Assembly (NCBI GenBank): GCA_013813435.1
Contig: JACCRS010000194.1
Coordinates: 1 to 44,056 of the forward strand
Length of the DNA stretch: 44,056 nt
Source of the DNA: Gemmatimonadales bacterium
Lineage (GTDB): Bacteria; Gemmatimonadota; Gemmatimonadetes; Gemmatimonadales; GWC2-71-9
Reading direction: 5' to 3'
This document shows positions 23,811 to 31,599 of the stretch, piece after piece (position 1 is the first letter of the stretch; each line of letters begins with the position of its first letter). The notes beneath the pieces are model-generated. The model made no database searches. It had not been told where the DNA came from and saw only the letters and a program-made list of their open reading frames with translations. Both the position numbers and the translations under genes were made by a program.

Positions 23811-25976
23811 TTACGGGTTGGCGCGGTATCCGATCTCGGTTCCCACGTAAACCACCCGCCCGGGCGCTGGCTCGATGACTCGCCCTCCCAGGCCGTTCAG
23901 GGTCACGGACCCGATGTACCGCCGGTCCCAAAGGTTGTTGAGGCCAAGAAACGGAGCCAGGGTTAGGGTGCCGATGTCGCCCGCCCATCCCACACGCAGG
24001 TTCGTTACTCCCGCTCCCCACGCCGGCACGATGATCGTGTTCACATCATCGGCGGCAACCGACGTGCTAATGGTGTGGTCGGCATCCGCGTAGAAGCCCG
24101 CAGGCAGGATCGAGCGCAGACCCAGGCGCCAGAAGTGCTCCGGCACTCCCGGCAGGCGGTTGCCGTTCAGCGCTTCGTCGGCGAATCGGTAGCGGGCGTA
24201 GGTATAGGCAGCACTTAAGGTGAGGGCAGACACCGGCGAAAGGGTGAGCCCTACCTCCGCCCCGTCGTTATGGGTTCGGCCGGCGTTCCTGAAGAATGCT
24301 CTGCCGCCCACCTCCGCTTGTTGCACGATGGCATCGGTTACCCGACCGAGGAAGAAGGCTACTGAGTAGCTGACGGCAGGTATGGGCTGTCCCCGGGCGC
24401 CGATCTCATAGTTCACCGCGCGCTGTGGTCCCAGTTGGGGATTGAATCCGCCCGAGCCATCGGCCTGGTTGACCAGCTCGGTAGTGGTGGGCGTTTCAAA
24501 AGCGGTGGAGACGTTGACGTAGGGGACAAATCGGTCATTGAACGCCCAGCTGGCTCCCACGTTTGCGCTCAAAGCAGACATGGTTCGCGCCCCGCTGTCA
24601 TCGGTGCCGTCCCCCACGTATCGGTCGTCCAGGGCGAAGCGCACCCAGTCGTATCTCAGGCCGGTGCTGAGCAGCAGCCGCTCGTTGGGACTCCACTGTA
24701 CCTGGGCGAAAGGACCGAGCTCGGTAATCTTTTCAAGTTGGTCGAGAAACACGGTGCTGGTTGGGACGCCGCCATCGTGGACCAGATTCTGGCGATCGTC
24801 CCGCATAAGCTGCAGGTCAGCACCCGTGGTGAGCCGAGGCGCCTCACTATTGGGACCCAGGCGCCGGCTGGCGCTGAGCCTCACGCCACCTACGGCGCGA
24901 TCAATGGCAACGTAGGTACCTGCCGTGGGTCCGGGATTGACGTCCGGCGGGGCTGCCAGGGGGTTGGCGAGATCTCGCAGCAAACCGAAGACCGTGGCCT
25001 CGTACTCGTTGCCCGCCTCGTCAAAGTGACGCAATCCAAAGGCAAGCTGGTGTTGCTGTGCATCCTTGTCCGCTCCGCGACGAATATTGTTCGAGGCTGC
25101 CGAGTCGGGATTGGCCAGGTATTCGGCGAGGGTGAGAGCGCCGGGGTTCTGCGCCTCCGGGTTATCGGCCAGGCTCAGCCGCAACCGGGCGAGCGTCGAG
25201 CCGCTGATAGCGTAGTCGGCTCCCGCGTTGAGCTGGCGGACTTCGGCGGCGCTGTGTTGCCGGAATCCATCGGCCTTGAACTGCGAGAGCGACAGCGTTC
25301 CGCTCACCCTGCCGGAACGTCCCGAGGTCCAGGTCTGCCACTTATAAAAGTCGTCGCCGTCCCGTTCTCCACTCCCGCCCTGTACCCGGACGGTCTGGGC
25401 AAATGGCCCCGCCGTGGCCGCCTGCGACTGGAATGAAATTACGCCACCCGAGGCATTACCGTACAATGAAGAACTGGCGCCCCGGAGCACCTCCGCCCGC
25501 TCGATGGTGGAGAAATCGATGTTGGTGAGTTGGCTCTGCCCGTCGGGAAGGGTTTGAGGTACCCCATCGAGCAGGATCTTGAGGCCCCGTACGCCGAAAT
25601 TTGACCGGCTGCCGAACCCTCGGATGGAGATGCGCTGGTCGAGCGAGAAGTTGTATCGGTTGGAGACGACCACGCCCGGCAGGTTATTCAGGGCTTCGTC
25701 TATTCCAGTGGTTTGCTGGCCTCGCTGGATATCGGTGCGATCGAGGACCCCGACGGCGTAGGGTACCCGTAGCAGGGGCTCAGCCGATCGCGTGACGGTG
25801 ACATTCAGCTCCGGCAGTTGCCTGACCCGGGCGGTATCCTGGGCCGTGGTGTCTGCGCCGGTCGGCTGCTGCGCCAGAGACGCGCCGGCCGGTACGAGGC
25901 TCAAAAGGCCCAGAACTACCCATCTCAGCGAGGCTGAGGCATTATGGGCGAACTGCGGCGCACTCCTTGGGTACAT
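23811..25976 (-). CDS. TonB-dependent outer-membrane receptor
   Basis: A 721-residue receptor for high-affinity uptake across the outer membrane. ATG 25976 is chosen: AGGAG is six bases before it and it opens directly onto a signal peptide (LRWVVLGLLSLVPAGASLAQQ). A longer open reading to 26204 would overlap the divergent gene. A TonB-box-like segment ELNVTVTR follows, then the plug (VPYAVGVLDRTDIQRGQQ..., ISIRGFGSRSNFGVRGLKILLDGVPQTLPDGQSQ, EVLRGASSSLYGNASGGVI). The C-terminal beta-barrel ends in VVYVGTEIGYRANP. The plug resembles siderophore receptors, but the ligand is not deducible. Fur (27547) is close, yet I saw no clear Fur box upstream. Confidence 0.88.
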   Translation of the reverse strand: MYPRSAPQFAHNASASLRWVVLGLLSLVPAGASLAQQPTGADTTAQDTARVRQLPELNVTVTRSAEPLLRVPYAVGVLDRTDIQRGQQTTGIDEALNNLPGVVVSNRYNFSLDQRISIRGFGSRSNFGVRGLKILLDGVPQTLPDGQSQLTNIDFSTIERAEVLRGASSSLYGNASGGVISFQSQAATAGPFAQTVRVQGGSGERDGDDFYKWQTWTSGRSGRVSGTLSLSQFKADGFRQHSAAEVRQLNAGADYAISGSTLARLRLSLADNPEAQNPGALTLAEYLANPDSAASNNIRRGADKDAQQHQLAFGLRHFDEAGNEYEATVFGLLRDLANPLAAPPDVNPGPTAGTYVAIDRAVGGVRLSASRRLGPNSEAPRLTTGADLQLMRDDRQNLVHDGGVPTSTVFLDQLEKITELGPFAQVQWSPNERLLLSTGLRYDWVRFALDDRYVGDGTDDSGARTMSALSANVGASWAFNDRFVPYVNVSTAFETPTTTELVNQADGSGGFNPQLGPQRAVNYEIGARGQPIPAVSYSVAFFLGRVTDAIVQQAEVGGRAFFRNAGRTHNDGAEVGLTLSPVSALTLSAAYTYARYRFADEALNGNRLPGVPEHFWRLGLRSILPAGFYADADHTISTSVAADDVNTIIVPAWGAGVTNLRVGWAGDIGTLTLAPFLGLNNLWDRRYIGSVTLNGLGGRVIEPAPGRVVYVGTEIGYRANP

Positions 25977-26070
25977 GGCGCTCTCCTGGTTGGCGGGAAA
26001 GCTAATCTCTATTTCGGGCGGTCTGTCTGGTGCTTGAATCCCCTTTGGCCCGCCCCTAGCTTCCTCCCAC

Positions 26071-27162
26071 ATGCGCACCTCAAGCGACCTTTTGCCCGAT
26101 TTCACCCTGCCGCCTTTTGCCGGGGCGCCGGAAGCCCGCTTTGCACCCCTGCCTGCGGACGGCGTGCTCCCAGAAGGTTTCTTTTCGACATCGAATCTCC
26201 CCACCTATGTACATGCGGACGGTAAATGGCTCGCCCCAATCAGGCCGCGGATGGATTGCGTGGTAGTCAAACGCCCCAGCCTGCTGGAAACGATCGAGCC
26301 GCGCCGACTTAAGCGGGGCGACATAATCGCCATGGGCGAAGCGGAGGATGGTACCGAAGGCATTGTGGTACACGCTCAGGGATTCCTGGGCGGTGGACAC
26401 GGCGCCAACGAGTTCCGTTTCATGTCCACCGAGGTAAGCCGCGAACGCCCGGTAAACTACGAGGAGCTTGCCGCGCGCCTGGGTGAGGAGAAGCGGAGGC
26501 GAGGATATCTCGTCTGGGTCATAGGGCCGGCCCTGGTACATTCTCGTGCACGGGCCGATTTCGAGTGGTTCATACGGAACGGATACGTTCAGGCCGTACT
26601 GGCCGGAAATGCCGTAGCAGTGCACGATATCGAAGCGGCCGTCTTCGGCACCACGCTGGGTATGAGCAACACCGGCCAGCCCACCGAGGGTGGACACGGG
26701 CTGCACATGCGAGCGATAAATCGCGTGCGTGCCGGCGGCTCCATCGAGCGCGCGGTCGAGACTGGTCTGGTCAAGAGCGGCATCATGCACGCGTTGATTA
26801 CCAGCCGGGTACCCTACGTATTGGCTGGATCCATTCGCGACGACGGCCCCCTTCCCGGGGTGTACAGCGATGCTCTCCAGGCCCAGGATGCCATGCGCGA
26901 GCACACCGTGAAGGCTACCGGAGCAATTTTCGTGGCTACGGCGCTCCACGCCATCGCGGTGGGCAACATGCTGCCGGCATTTTATCTGTGCGACGGAGTT
27001 CCGGCTCCGCTCATGACGATCTGCGTCGACCAGACCGAATTCGTGGTAAACAAACTCAAGGACCGGGGAACCCACCAGGCTTACGGCGTAGTCACTAATG
27101 CGCAGGACTTTATGCACGTGCTGCGGTTCTACACCGAGCGCTGGGAGCAAGCCCCCGCATGA
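26071..27162 (+). CDS. COG1915/TIGR00300-family protein (ornithine cyclodeaminase/arginine dihydrolase-like)
   Basis: A 363-residue protein matching the LOR/SDH-like family found in archaea and cyanobacteria. Diagnostic stretches are NLPTYVHADGKWLAPI (about 44-59), RMDCVVVKRP, GPALVHSRARADFEWFIRNGYVQAVLAGNAVAVHDIEAA, EGGHGLHMRAINRVRAGGSI, LAGSIRDDGPLPGVYSDALQAQDAMRE, LHAIAVGNMLP and VDQTEFVVNKLKDRGT. Relatives act in ornithine cyclodeamination or, as the cyanobacterial ArgZ/AgrE fusions, arginine catabolism. Here the N-terminal LOR/SDH part is short, so activity is uncertain. Divergent from the TonB receptor. It overlaps the next gene (ATGA). Confidence 0.8.
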   Translation: MRTSSDLLPDFTLPPFAGAPEARFAPLPADGVLPEGFFSTSNLPTYVHADGKWLAPIRPRMDCVVVKRPSLLETIEPRRLKRGDIIAMGEAEDGTEGIVVHAQGFLGGGHGANEFRFMSTEVSRERPVNYEELAARLGEEKRRRGYLVWVIGPALVHSRARADFEWFIRNGYVQAVLAGNAVAVHDIEAAVFGTTLGMSNTGQPTEGGHGLHMRAINRVRAGGSIERAVETGLVKSGIMHALITSRVPYVLAGSIRDDGPLPGVYSDALQAQDAMREHTVKATGAIFVATALHAIAVGNMLPAFYLCDGVPAPLMTICVDQTEFVVNKLKDRGTHQAYGVVTNAQDFMHVLRFYTERWEQAPA

Positions 27163-27563
27163 GTCTACCGCCAGGGGGAGTAGCCGTGACGGCCTCAGGA
27201 TGGGACCGCTTGGCTCTGGCGGTGGCCGAGGTTTTGCCCCCGGGTGAGGTGGACGCGGTCTGGGTGTTTACTCCGTTGCGTCATGACACCAAGGAGTGGG
27301 GCACCGCCGTCGTCTCCCGGGTAGACGGCGAACGACGGCGGATCTATACCGCCCGCTACGGCCTGGCCATCAAGGGAAAGGAACGCGGCAAGTTCGAGAC
27401 CTCAGTACAGGAAGTGGGAACCGGGCCTCTCGAGGCTCTGGCAAGATTGCTCGAGGAGGCCCAGCGCCGCATCGATGATGAGCACCCGCCCGTTTCCATC
27501 CCGCCCGAGTCCTGGTTCCCATCAGCTCCCCCCGGCGTCCGGGTCGATGGCCCGACTCGATAA
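27159..27563 (+). CDS. Conserved-looking hypothetical protein
   Basis: A 134-residue soluble protein of unknown function with no signal peptide or TM segment. Likely strands (AVWVFTPLRHD, GTAVVSR, RRIYTARYGL) and a C-terminal helix (LEALARLLEEAQRRID) suggest a small alpha/beta domain. It is coupled to the COG1915 gene by an ATGA overlap, and its last 17 bases overlap the start of fur, so the three form an operon. No family recognised. Confidence 0.6.
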   Translation: MSLPPGGVAVTASGWDRLALAVAEVLPPGEVDAVWVFTPLRHDTKEWGTAVVSRVDGERRRIYTARYGLAIKGKERGKFETSVQEVGTGPLEALARLLEEAQRRIDDEHPPVSIPPESWFPSAPPGVRVDGPTR

Positions 27564-28017
27564 GGCAGAGGCAGCTTCCCACTCCGAGCGCTTTCGCCGT
27601 TATCTCAGGGAACACCATCAGCCGGTCACCCGCCAACGGGATCTTGTGGCGCAGGTGATCTTTCTCGCCGAAGACCATCTCTCGGTCGAGGGCATTCGCC
27701 GTGAACTGAGGGACCAGGGCGAGAGGGTGGGTACCGCAACGGTGTACCGCACGCTGGAACTTCTGGTTGAGAGTAGCCTGGTACGGGCGCACGACTTCGG
27801 CGAAGGTTTCAAGCGTTACGAGCCAATGGCGGCGCAGGCAGCTCATGAGCATCTGATCTGCCAGCGTTGTGGGCGGGTGGTGGAGTTCGCCAACGAGCGT
27901 CTCGAACGGATGCTTCCGATCCTCGCCGACGAGCACGGCTTTCAACATCAGCGACACCGACTCGAGATCTACGGTGTCTGCCGTGACTGCCGCCAGCGCG
28001 AGCTCGGCCCTCTATGA
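27547..28017 (+). CDS. fur: Fur-family transcriptional regulator
   Basis: A 156-residue metal-responsive repressor. The winged helix is FRRYLREHHQPVTRQRDLVAQVIF...HLSVEGIRRELRDQGERVGTATVYRTLELLVESSLV. The zinc/structural site has HEHLICQRCGRVVEF and a second CRDC pair near the C-terminus (GVCRDCRQRE). The metal-sensing region is normal for Fur/PerR, but which metal cannot be told. ATG 27547 is preferred; a longer reading from 27475 adds a proline-rich segment within the previous gene. It overlaps ccdA by ATGA. Confidence 0.92.
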   Translation: MARLDKAEAASHSERFRRYLREHHQPVTRQRDLVAQVIFLAEDHLSVEGIRRELRDQGERVGTATVYRTLELLVESSLVRAHDFGEGFKRYEPMAAQAAHEHLICQRCGRVVEFANERLERMLPILADEHGFQHQRHRLEIYGVCRDCRQRELGPL

Positions 28018-28742
28018 ACGAGCCCGCGGCTCTAGGCTTCGTGGTGGCTTTCGCCGCCGGCCTCCTGAGCTTTCTCTCTCCCTGCGTCTTGCCTCTGGTG
28101 CCTTCCTACGTGGGCTTCATCACCGGGATGACCCTGCCCGAAGTGAGCGGCCGGAGACGTGCCGCGCTCACTCACGCCGTGTTGTTTGTAGCGGGCTTCT
28201 CGCTGGTGTTCGTGCTCCTGGGCGCCAGCGCCACCGCTCTGGGCCGCGCCCTCAACCACTACCAGGTGTGGCTTCAGCGGGCAGGGGGAGCCCTGATAAT
28301 TTTTTTCGGACTGCTTTGTCTCGGTGTGTTCAAGACGGGGGTGCTGAACCAGGAACGTCGGCTCCATGTGGAAAGGAAACCTGTGGGCTATCTGGGCTCG
28401 GTCCTGGTAGGGGTGGCCTTCGGAGTGGGATGGACGCCCTGCATCGGACCGGTGCTGGGCGGCATACTCGGGCTGGCGGCTACATCGAGCGACGTGTCCC
28501 GAGGTATGCAGCTCCTCGCGGTCTATTCGGCGGGCCTGGCGCTACCGTTCCTGATCGCCGCCGTGGCGGTCGAGTCATTTCTGGGGTGGTTTCAGCGGTT
28601 TCGACCCTATCTGCCGTGGGTAATGCGCCTGAGCGGAGGATTGCTCATCTTCGTGGGAATACTCATGATCACCGGGGAGTTCACCCGGCTGGCAGGTTGG
28701 CTACAAGGGCTGACGCCGGACTTTTTGAGGGAGCGGCTGTGA
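28014..28742 (+). CDS. ccdA: CcdA-type cytochrome c biogenesis/thiol-disulfide membrane protein
   Basis: A 242-residue inner-membrane protein that relays reducing equivalents from cytoplasmic thioredoxin to the periplasm. About six TM helices are visible and both signature cysteines are present: LSFLSPCVLPLVPSY (C in TM1) and GWTPCIGPVLGGIL (C in TM4). This is the short DsbD-centre form. The start overlaps the fur stop (ATGA). It ends at a convergent junction with the ABC-transporter gene; repeat element E lies between. Confidence 0.93.
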   Translation: MNEPAALGFVVAFAAGLLSFLSPCVLPLVPSYVGFITGMTLPEVSGRRRAALTHAVLFVAGFSLVFVLLGASATALGRALNHYQVWLQRAGGALIIFFGLLCLGVFKTGVLNQERRLHVERKPVGYLGSVLVGVAFGVGWTPCIGPVLGGILGLAATSSDVSRGMQLLAVYSAGLALPFLIAAVAVESFLGWFQRFRPYLPWVMRLSGGLLIFVGILMITGEFTRLAGWLQGLTPDFLRERL

Positions 28743-28745
28743 CAA

Positions 28746-28895
28746 GAAGCGTGAGAGGGAAAAGCTAAAAGCGTGAGCGGTGAGCGGGCTGCTCCGAGAG
28801 CCATGACCATCCGGTTTTTCCTGAACTAGGAGGTCAACCGTTCGTTGAGTTCCCGCTTACCGCTTACGTTTTTGCTGTTCCCGCTCACGCTCTTT
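28746..28895. repeat. Heptamer inverted-repeat element E at a convergent junction
   Basis: Left arm 28746-28788 reads GTGAGAG, a GGAAAAGCTAAAAGC spacer, GTGAGCG, GTGAGCG, GG. The right arm 28852-28895, read on the minus strand, is GTGAGCG, GGAACAGCAAAAAC, GTAAGCG, GTAAGCG, GG. The arms align over about 42 bases. A 63-base loop separates them. The right arm covers the stop codon of the minus-strand ABC gene, and the left arm begins 3 bases after the ccdA stop. It could terminate both transcripts. Confidence 0.85.
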
Positions 28896-30642
28896 CTTCC
28901 GCTTCCTCGAGTTCCTCCTCCATCTGCTGCCTGCGCAGCAGCTCCCAGTAGCGGCCACCGGCGGCGAGTAAATCCGCAGGAGTGCCCTGTTCTACGATTC
29001 GGCCGCTGTCGAGCACCAGAGTCCAATCGGCATCGCGCACAGCCGCCAGCCGGTGAGACACTATGATACTGGTACGACCGGCCAGCGCGTTGCGAAGGCC
29101 AGTCAGGATACGAGCCTCGGTATGCGCGTCTACCGCGCTGAGCGCATCGTCGAGAACGAATATCGGAGGATCCTGCGCCAGAGCCCGTGCGATCGCTGTC
29201 CGCTGTTTCTGCCCACCGGACAGGTTGATGCCTCTCTCACCCAGCATGGTTTCGTAGCCACTGGGCAGGGCCGGAAGGGCTTCGGTAAGCTGGGCGACCT
29301 CCGCCACGCGCTCGAGGCGGCCGTCGTCGGGTGCGCCCAGCAGAATATTCCGGCGCAAGGTCTCTCCGAAGAGAAAAGTCTCCTGTGGCACGAATCCCAC
29401 CGCGCGCCGGAGGTCAGGCAGCGACAGCTGGCGCAGGTCCACGCCGTCGATGAGCACAGCACCCAGGTCGGGGTCGTGCGTGCGAGCGATCAGATCTACC
29501 AGCGTGGACTTGCCGGCGCCGGTTGGTCCTACAATGGCAAGAGAGGATCCCGGTTCGACCTTGAATGAGATATCCTGCAACACCCAGCCGCGCTCACCGG
29601 CCCCGGGGTACCTGAACCATACACCCTGGAACTCCACCGCACGGGAGCGGGTTCCCGGAGGGAGCGACACCGGCGCCGCGGCGCTGGTGATAACAGGCCG
29701 CTCGGCAAATATCTGGTTGATCCGGCCCATCGAGGCAGCTCCGCGCTGGACCAGGTTGAATGCCCAACCGAGCGCGATCATTGGCCAGACCAGCATGGCA
29801 AGGTATACCCCAAAGGCAACGAACTCGCCCACAGTAACGGAGCCGCGCATCACTAACTGAGCGCCGGTGTATAGGATGACTAGGGCGCTCAATCCGCCCA
29901 GCAAGCTCAGCAGCGGGAAGAATGCTCCCTGGACCCGCGCGAGCCCCAGATTGCGCAACAGGTAGGTATCGTTGAGGGCCTGAAAATGCGCGGTCTCGGC
30001 GCGCTCCTGACGATAGGCCCGGATCACACGCACGCCGGAAATATGCTCGTGCGCGTGACTGGTCAGCTCGCTGAACTGCGCCTGGATCTCCTGCGAGCGA
30101 TTGTGGATTATCCTCCCGAGCGCCACCATAGCCACGGGAAGGCCAAGAAGGGGAACCAGAGCGAGTAATGTGAGCAGAGGGCTTATGGCCAGCATCGCCG
30201 GCGCAATCAGAAGCCCCCGTACGGTGGTATCCACCACGTACATGAGAGCCGGGCCCGCCACCATTCGGACAGCGAGCAGGTCATTTGTTGTGCGGGCCAT
30301 CACATCGCCGGTTGGGTACCGGTCGTAGAATTCGGCCGACATGCGCTGAAGGTGATTGTACAGTCCGTCTCGCAAGTCGGTCTCAACGCGGCGACTACCG
30401 CTGTTGAGCAGTTCGCGCATTCCGTAGCGGGCTACCCCGCTCACCATGGCAGCCAGGAGCAGGAACATCACCGCGGTTTGAACAGAGTCAAATCGATCGA
30501 GCCGAAGCGCATCGATGCCCTGCTGTAGAAACCGCGGACCCAGGGTAGCAAAAAAGTTTGACACTACTACGAGTGCCAATCCGGCTAAAAACCCCGCTTG
30601 GTAAGGCTTTAGGTAGGGAAGAAGAGACCGTAGCTCGCGCAT
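28885..30642 (-). CDS. ABC transporter, fused permease-ATPase (type I exporter)
   Basis: A 585-residue half-transporter of the MsbA/MdlB class. The N-terminal permease has about six TM helices (PYQAGFLAGLALVVVSNFFATLGP ... AFGVYLAMLVWPMIALGWAFN). The ATPase domain (about residues 330-575) has Walker A GPTGAGKST, Q-loop VPQETFLFGE, signature LSGGQKQRTAIARAL, Walker B IFVLDDALSAVDAHTE and the switch His IIVSHRL. The substrate is not inferable: lipids, peptides or drugs. The C-terminal EELEEAEERA run ends in the TGA supplied by repeat element E. No partner half-transporter is adjacent in the window, so it may form a homodimer. Confidence 0.92.
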   Translation of the reverse strand: MRELRSLLPYLKPYQAGFLAGLALVVVSNFFATLGPRFLQQGIDALRLDRFDSVQTAVMFLLLAAMVSGVARYGMRELLNSGSRRVETDLRDGLYNHLQRMSAEFYDRYPTGDVMARTTNDLLAVRMVAGPALMYVVDTTVRGLLIAPAMLAISPLLTLLALVPLLGLPVAMVALGRIIHNRSQEIQAQFSELTSHAHEHISGVRVIRAYRQERAETAHFQALNDTYLLRNLGLARVQGAFFPLLSLLGGLSALVILYTGAQLVMRGSVTVGEFVAFGVYLAMLVWPMIALGWAFNLVQRGAASMGRINQIFAERPVITSAAAPVSLPPGTRSRAVEFQGVWFRYPGAGERGWVLQDISFKVEPGSSLAIVGPTGAGKSTLVDLIARTHDPDLGAVLIDGVDLRQLSLPDLRRAVGFVPQETFLFGETLRRNILLGAPDDGRLERVAEVAQLTEALPALPSGYETMLGERGINLSGGQKQRTAIARALAQDPPIFVLDDALSAVDAHTEARILTGLRNALAGRTSIIVSHRLAAVRDADWTLVLDSGRIVEQGTPADLLAAGGRYWELLRRQQMEEELEEAEERA

Positions 30643-30657
30643 ATGTAAAGGAATGTC

Positions 30658-30677
30658 ATCGGGTAGTGGAACCCGAT
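30658..30677. promoter_or_regulatory. Perfect 7-bp inverted repeat between divergent genes
   Basis: ATCGGGT-N6-ACCCGAT, lying 15 bases beyond the ABC-transporter ATG and 24 bases before the lipoprotein ATG. It fits an operator in a shared control region, or a leader hairpin. No clear -35/-10 pair was identified beside it. Confidence 0.35.
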
Positions 30678-30690
30678 CAAGTCACATTTA

Positions 30691-30696
30691 AGGAGG
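30691..30696 (+). promoter_or_regulatory. Strong ribosome binding site fixing the lipoprotein start
   Basis: AGGAGG five bases before ATG 30702. It rules out the longer in-frame reading from 30558, which would overlap the divergent ABC gene. Confidence 0.8.
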
Positions 30697-30701
30697 CTTG
30701 G

Positions 30702-31487
30702 ATGTCGAGAGCGATAATCGCAGGGCTTACGTTGGTGGCCGTCGCAGCCTGTGGCGGTGGCGACAGGGGGGACATGGCCACGGCAGACAGCCTGAGTCGT
30801 GATCTACAGCTGGCCCCCGTAGATACGTCGGCCGAGCTGAACGACCGTACGACAAACGAACGCCCCACTACCAGCACTCCGGCGCCGGCGCGGCGTACTA
30901 CCCCCAGCCGTCCGACAGCGCAGCCGTCAGCGCCGGCCCCCACCGCTGCGCCCGCAGCTCGAAGTCTTGCGGCGGGGACGACCCTGACCGCGTCCACCAA
31001 TGCCGAGATCCGCTCCCACAAGAACAAGGTGGGTGATACGGTCACGGCCACCATCGCCAACGATGTGAAGGATCAGTCTGGCCGGGTTGTCATTCCCGCC
31101 GGTTCCGAGGTTGTGCTCAAGGTGACGGCAATCAAGGAGTCGGAGAACAAGAGCGACAAGACCGGGACCCTGACGGTGCAGCCCACCTCAGTAGTGATCA
31201 GCGGTCGGTCCCATCCTCTTTCTGCCAGCATAGAGGGGGTTACCACGGAGCTGCAGGGGCGGGGCACCAACGCGGGCGACGTCGCGAAACCGGCGGCTGG
31301 CGCCGCGGTCGGAGCGGTGGTAGGACGCGTGTTGGGCGGAAGCAGCAAAGGTGCCATCATCGGCGGAGTGCTCGGCGGCGCGGTGGGCGCGCAGCGGGCA
31401 GTCGAGACCAAGGATCGTGACGTCGTCCTGCCTCAGGGCACCACGGTGACGCTGTCCCTGGACGAAAGTTTTACGCCGATTACTTAA
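30702..31487 (+). CDS. Glycine-zipper lipoprotein
   Basis: A 261-residue exported protein with a lipobox (LTLVAVAAC, Cys at about residue 17). A low-complexity Pro/Ala/Thr linker covers roughly 55-95. A beta-rich domain follows (TLTASTNAEIRSHKNKVGDTVTATI..., VIPAGSEVVLKVTAIKES...), similar in feel to LCCL/SLH-free surface domains with GDTVTA motifs. A glycine zipper comes next (AAGAAVGAVVGRVLGGSSKGAIIGGVLGGAVGA, about 200-232), which usually inserts in or oligomerises at membranes. The end VVLPQGTTVTLSLDESFTPI is compatible with a beta-sandwich. Function unknown. It ends at element F, convergent with the GGT gene. Confidence 0.8.
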   Translation: MSRAIIAGLTLVAVAACGGGDRGDMATADSLSRDLQLAPVDTSAELNDRTTNERPTTSTPAPARRTTPSRPTAQPSAPAPTAAPAARSLAAGTTLTASTNAEIRSHKNKVGDTVTATIANDVKDQSGRVVIPAGSEVVLKVTAIKESENKSDKTGTLTVQPTSVVISGRSHPLSASIEGVTTELQGRGTNAGDVAKPAAGAAVGAVVGRVLGGSSKGAIIGGVLGGAVGAQRAVETKDRDVVLPQGTTVTLSLDESFTPIT

Positions 31488-31497
31488 AGCGGCGACC

Positions 31498-31585
31498 AAA
31501 GCGTCAGCGGGGAAGGACAGCGTAAGCGGGTCGTCACTCGGCTTACGTCGTCCTTCCCTTACGTTTTAATTCCCCGCTCACGCAC
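31498..31585. repeat. Heptamer inverted-repeat element F
   Basis: The left arm 31498-31527 contains GTCAGCG, GGGAAGGACA and GTAAGCG. The right arm 31541-31567 is the complement (GTAAGCC, AAGGAC, GTAAGGG), followed by TTTTAA and a further GTGAGCG complement at about 31574-31580. It fills the gap between the plus-strand lipoprotein stop and the minus-strand GGT stop, so it could serve both directions. Confidence 0.78.
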
Positions 31586-31599
31586 TTCTTTACCGGTTT

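Noticed and set aside
24435-25436. A 333-codon open frame antisense to the TonB receptor
   Set aside because: High-GC shadow: no recognisable domain, and the receptor on the other strand is unambiguous.
25977-26070. Fur box controlling the TonB receptor
   Set aside because: No sequence close to the GATAATGATAATCATTATC-type consensus was found in the divergent spacer.
26080-27150. A 356-codon open frame antisense to the COG1915 gene
   Set aside because: It covers almost exactly the sense gene and has no family features; the sense protein has many conserved blocks.
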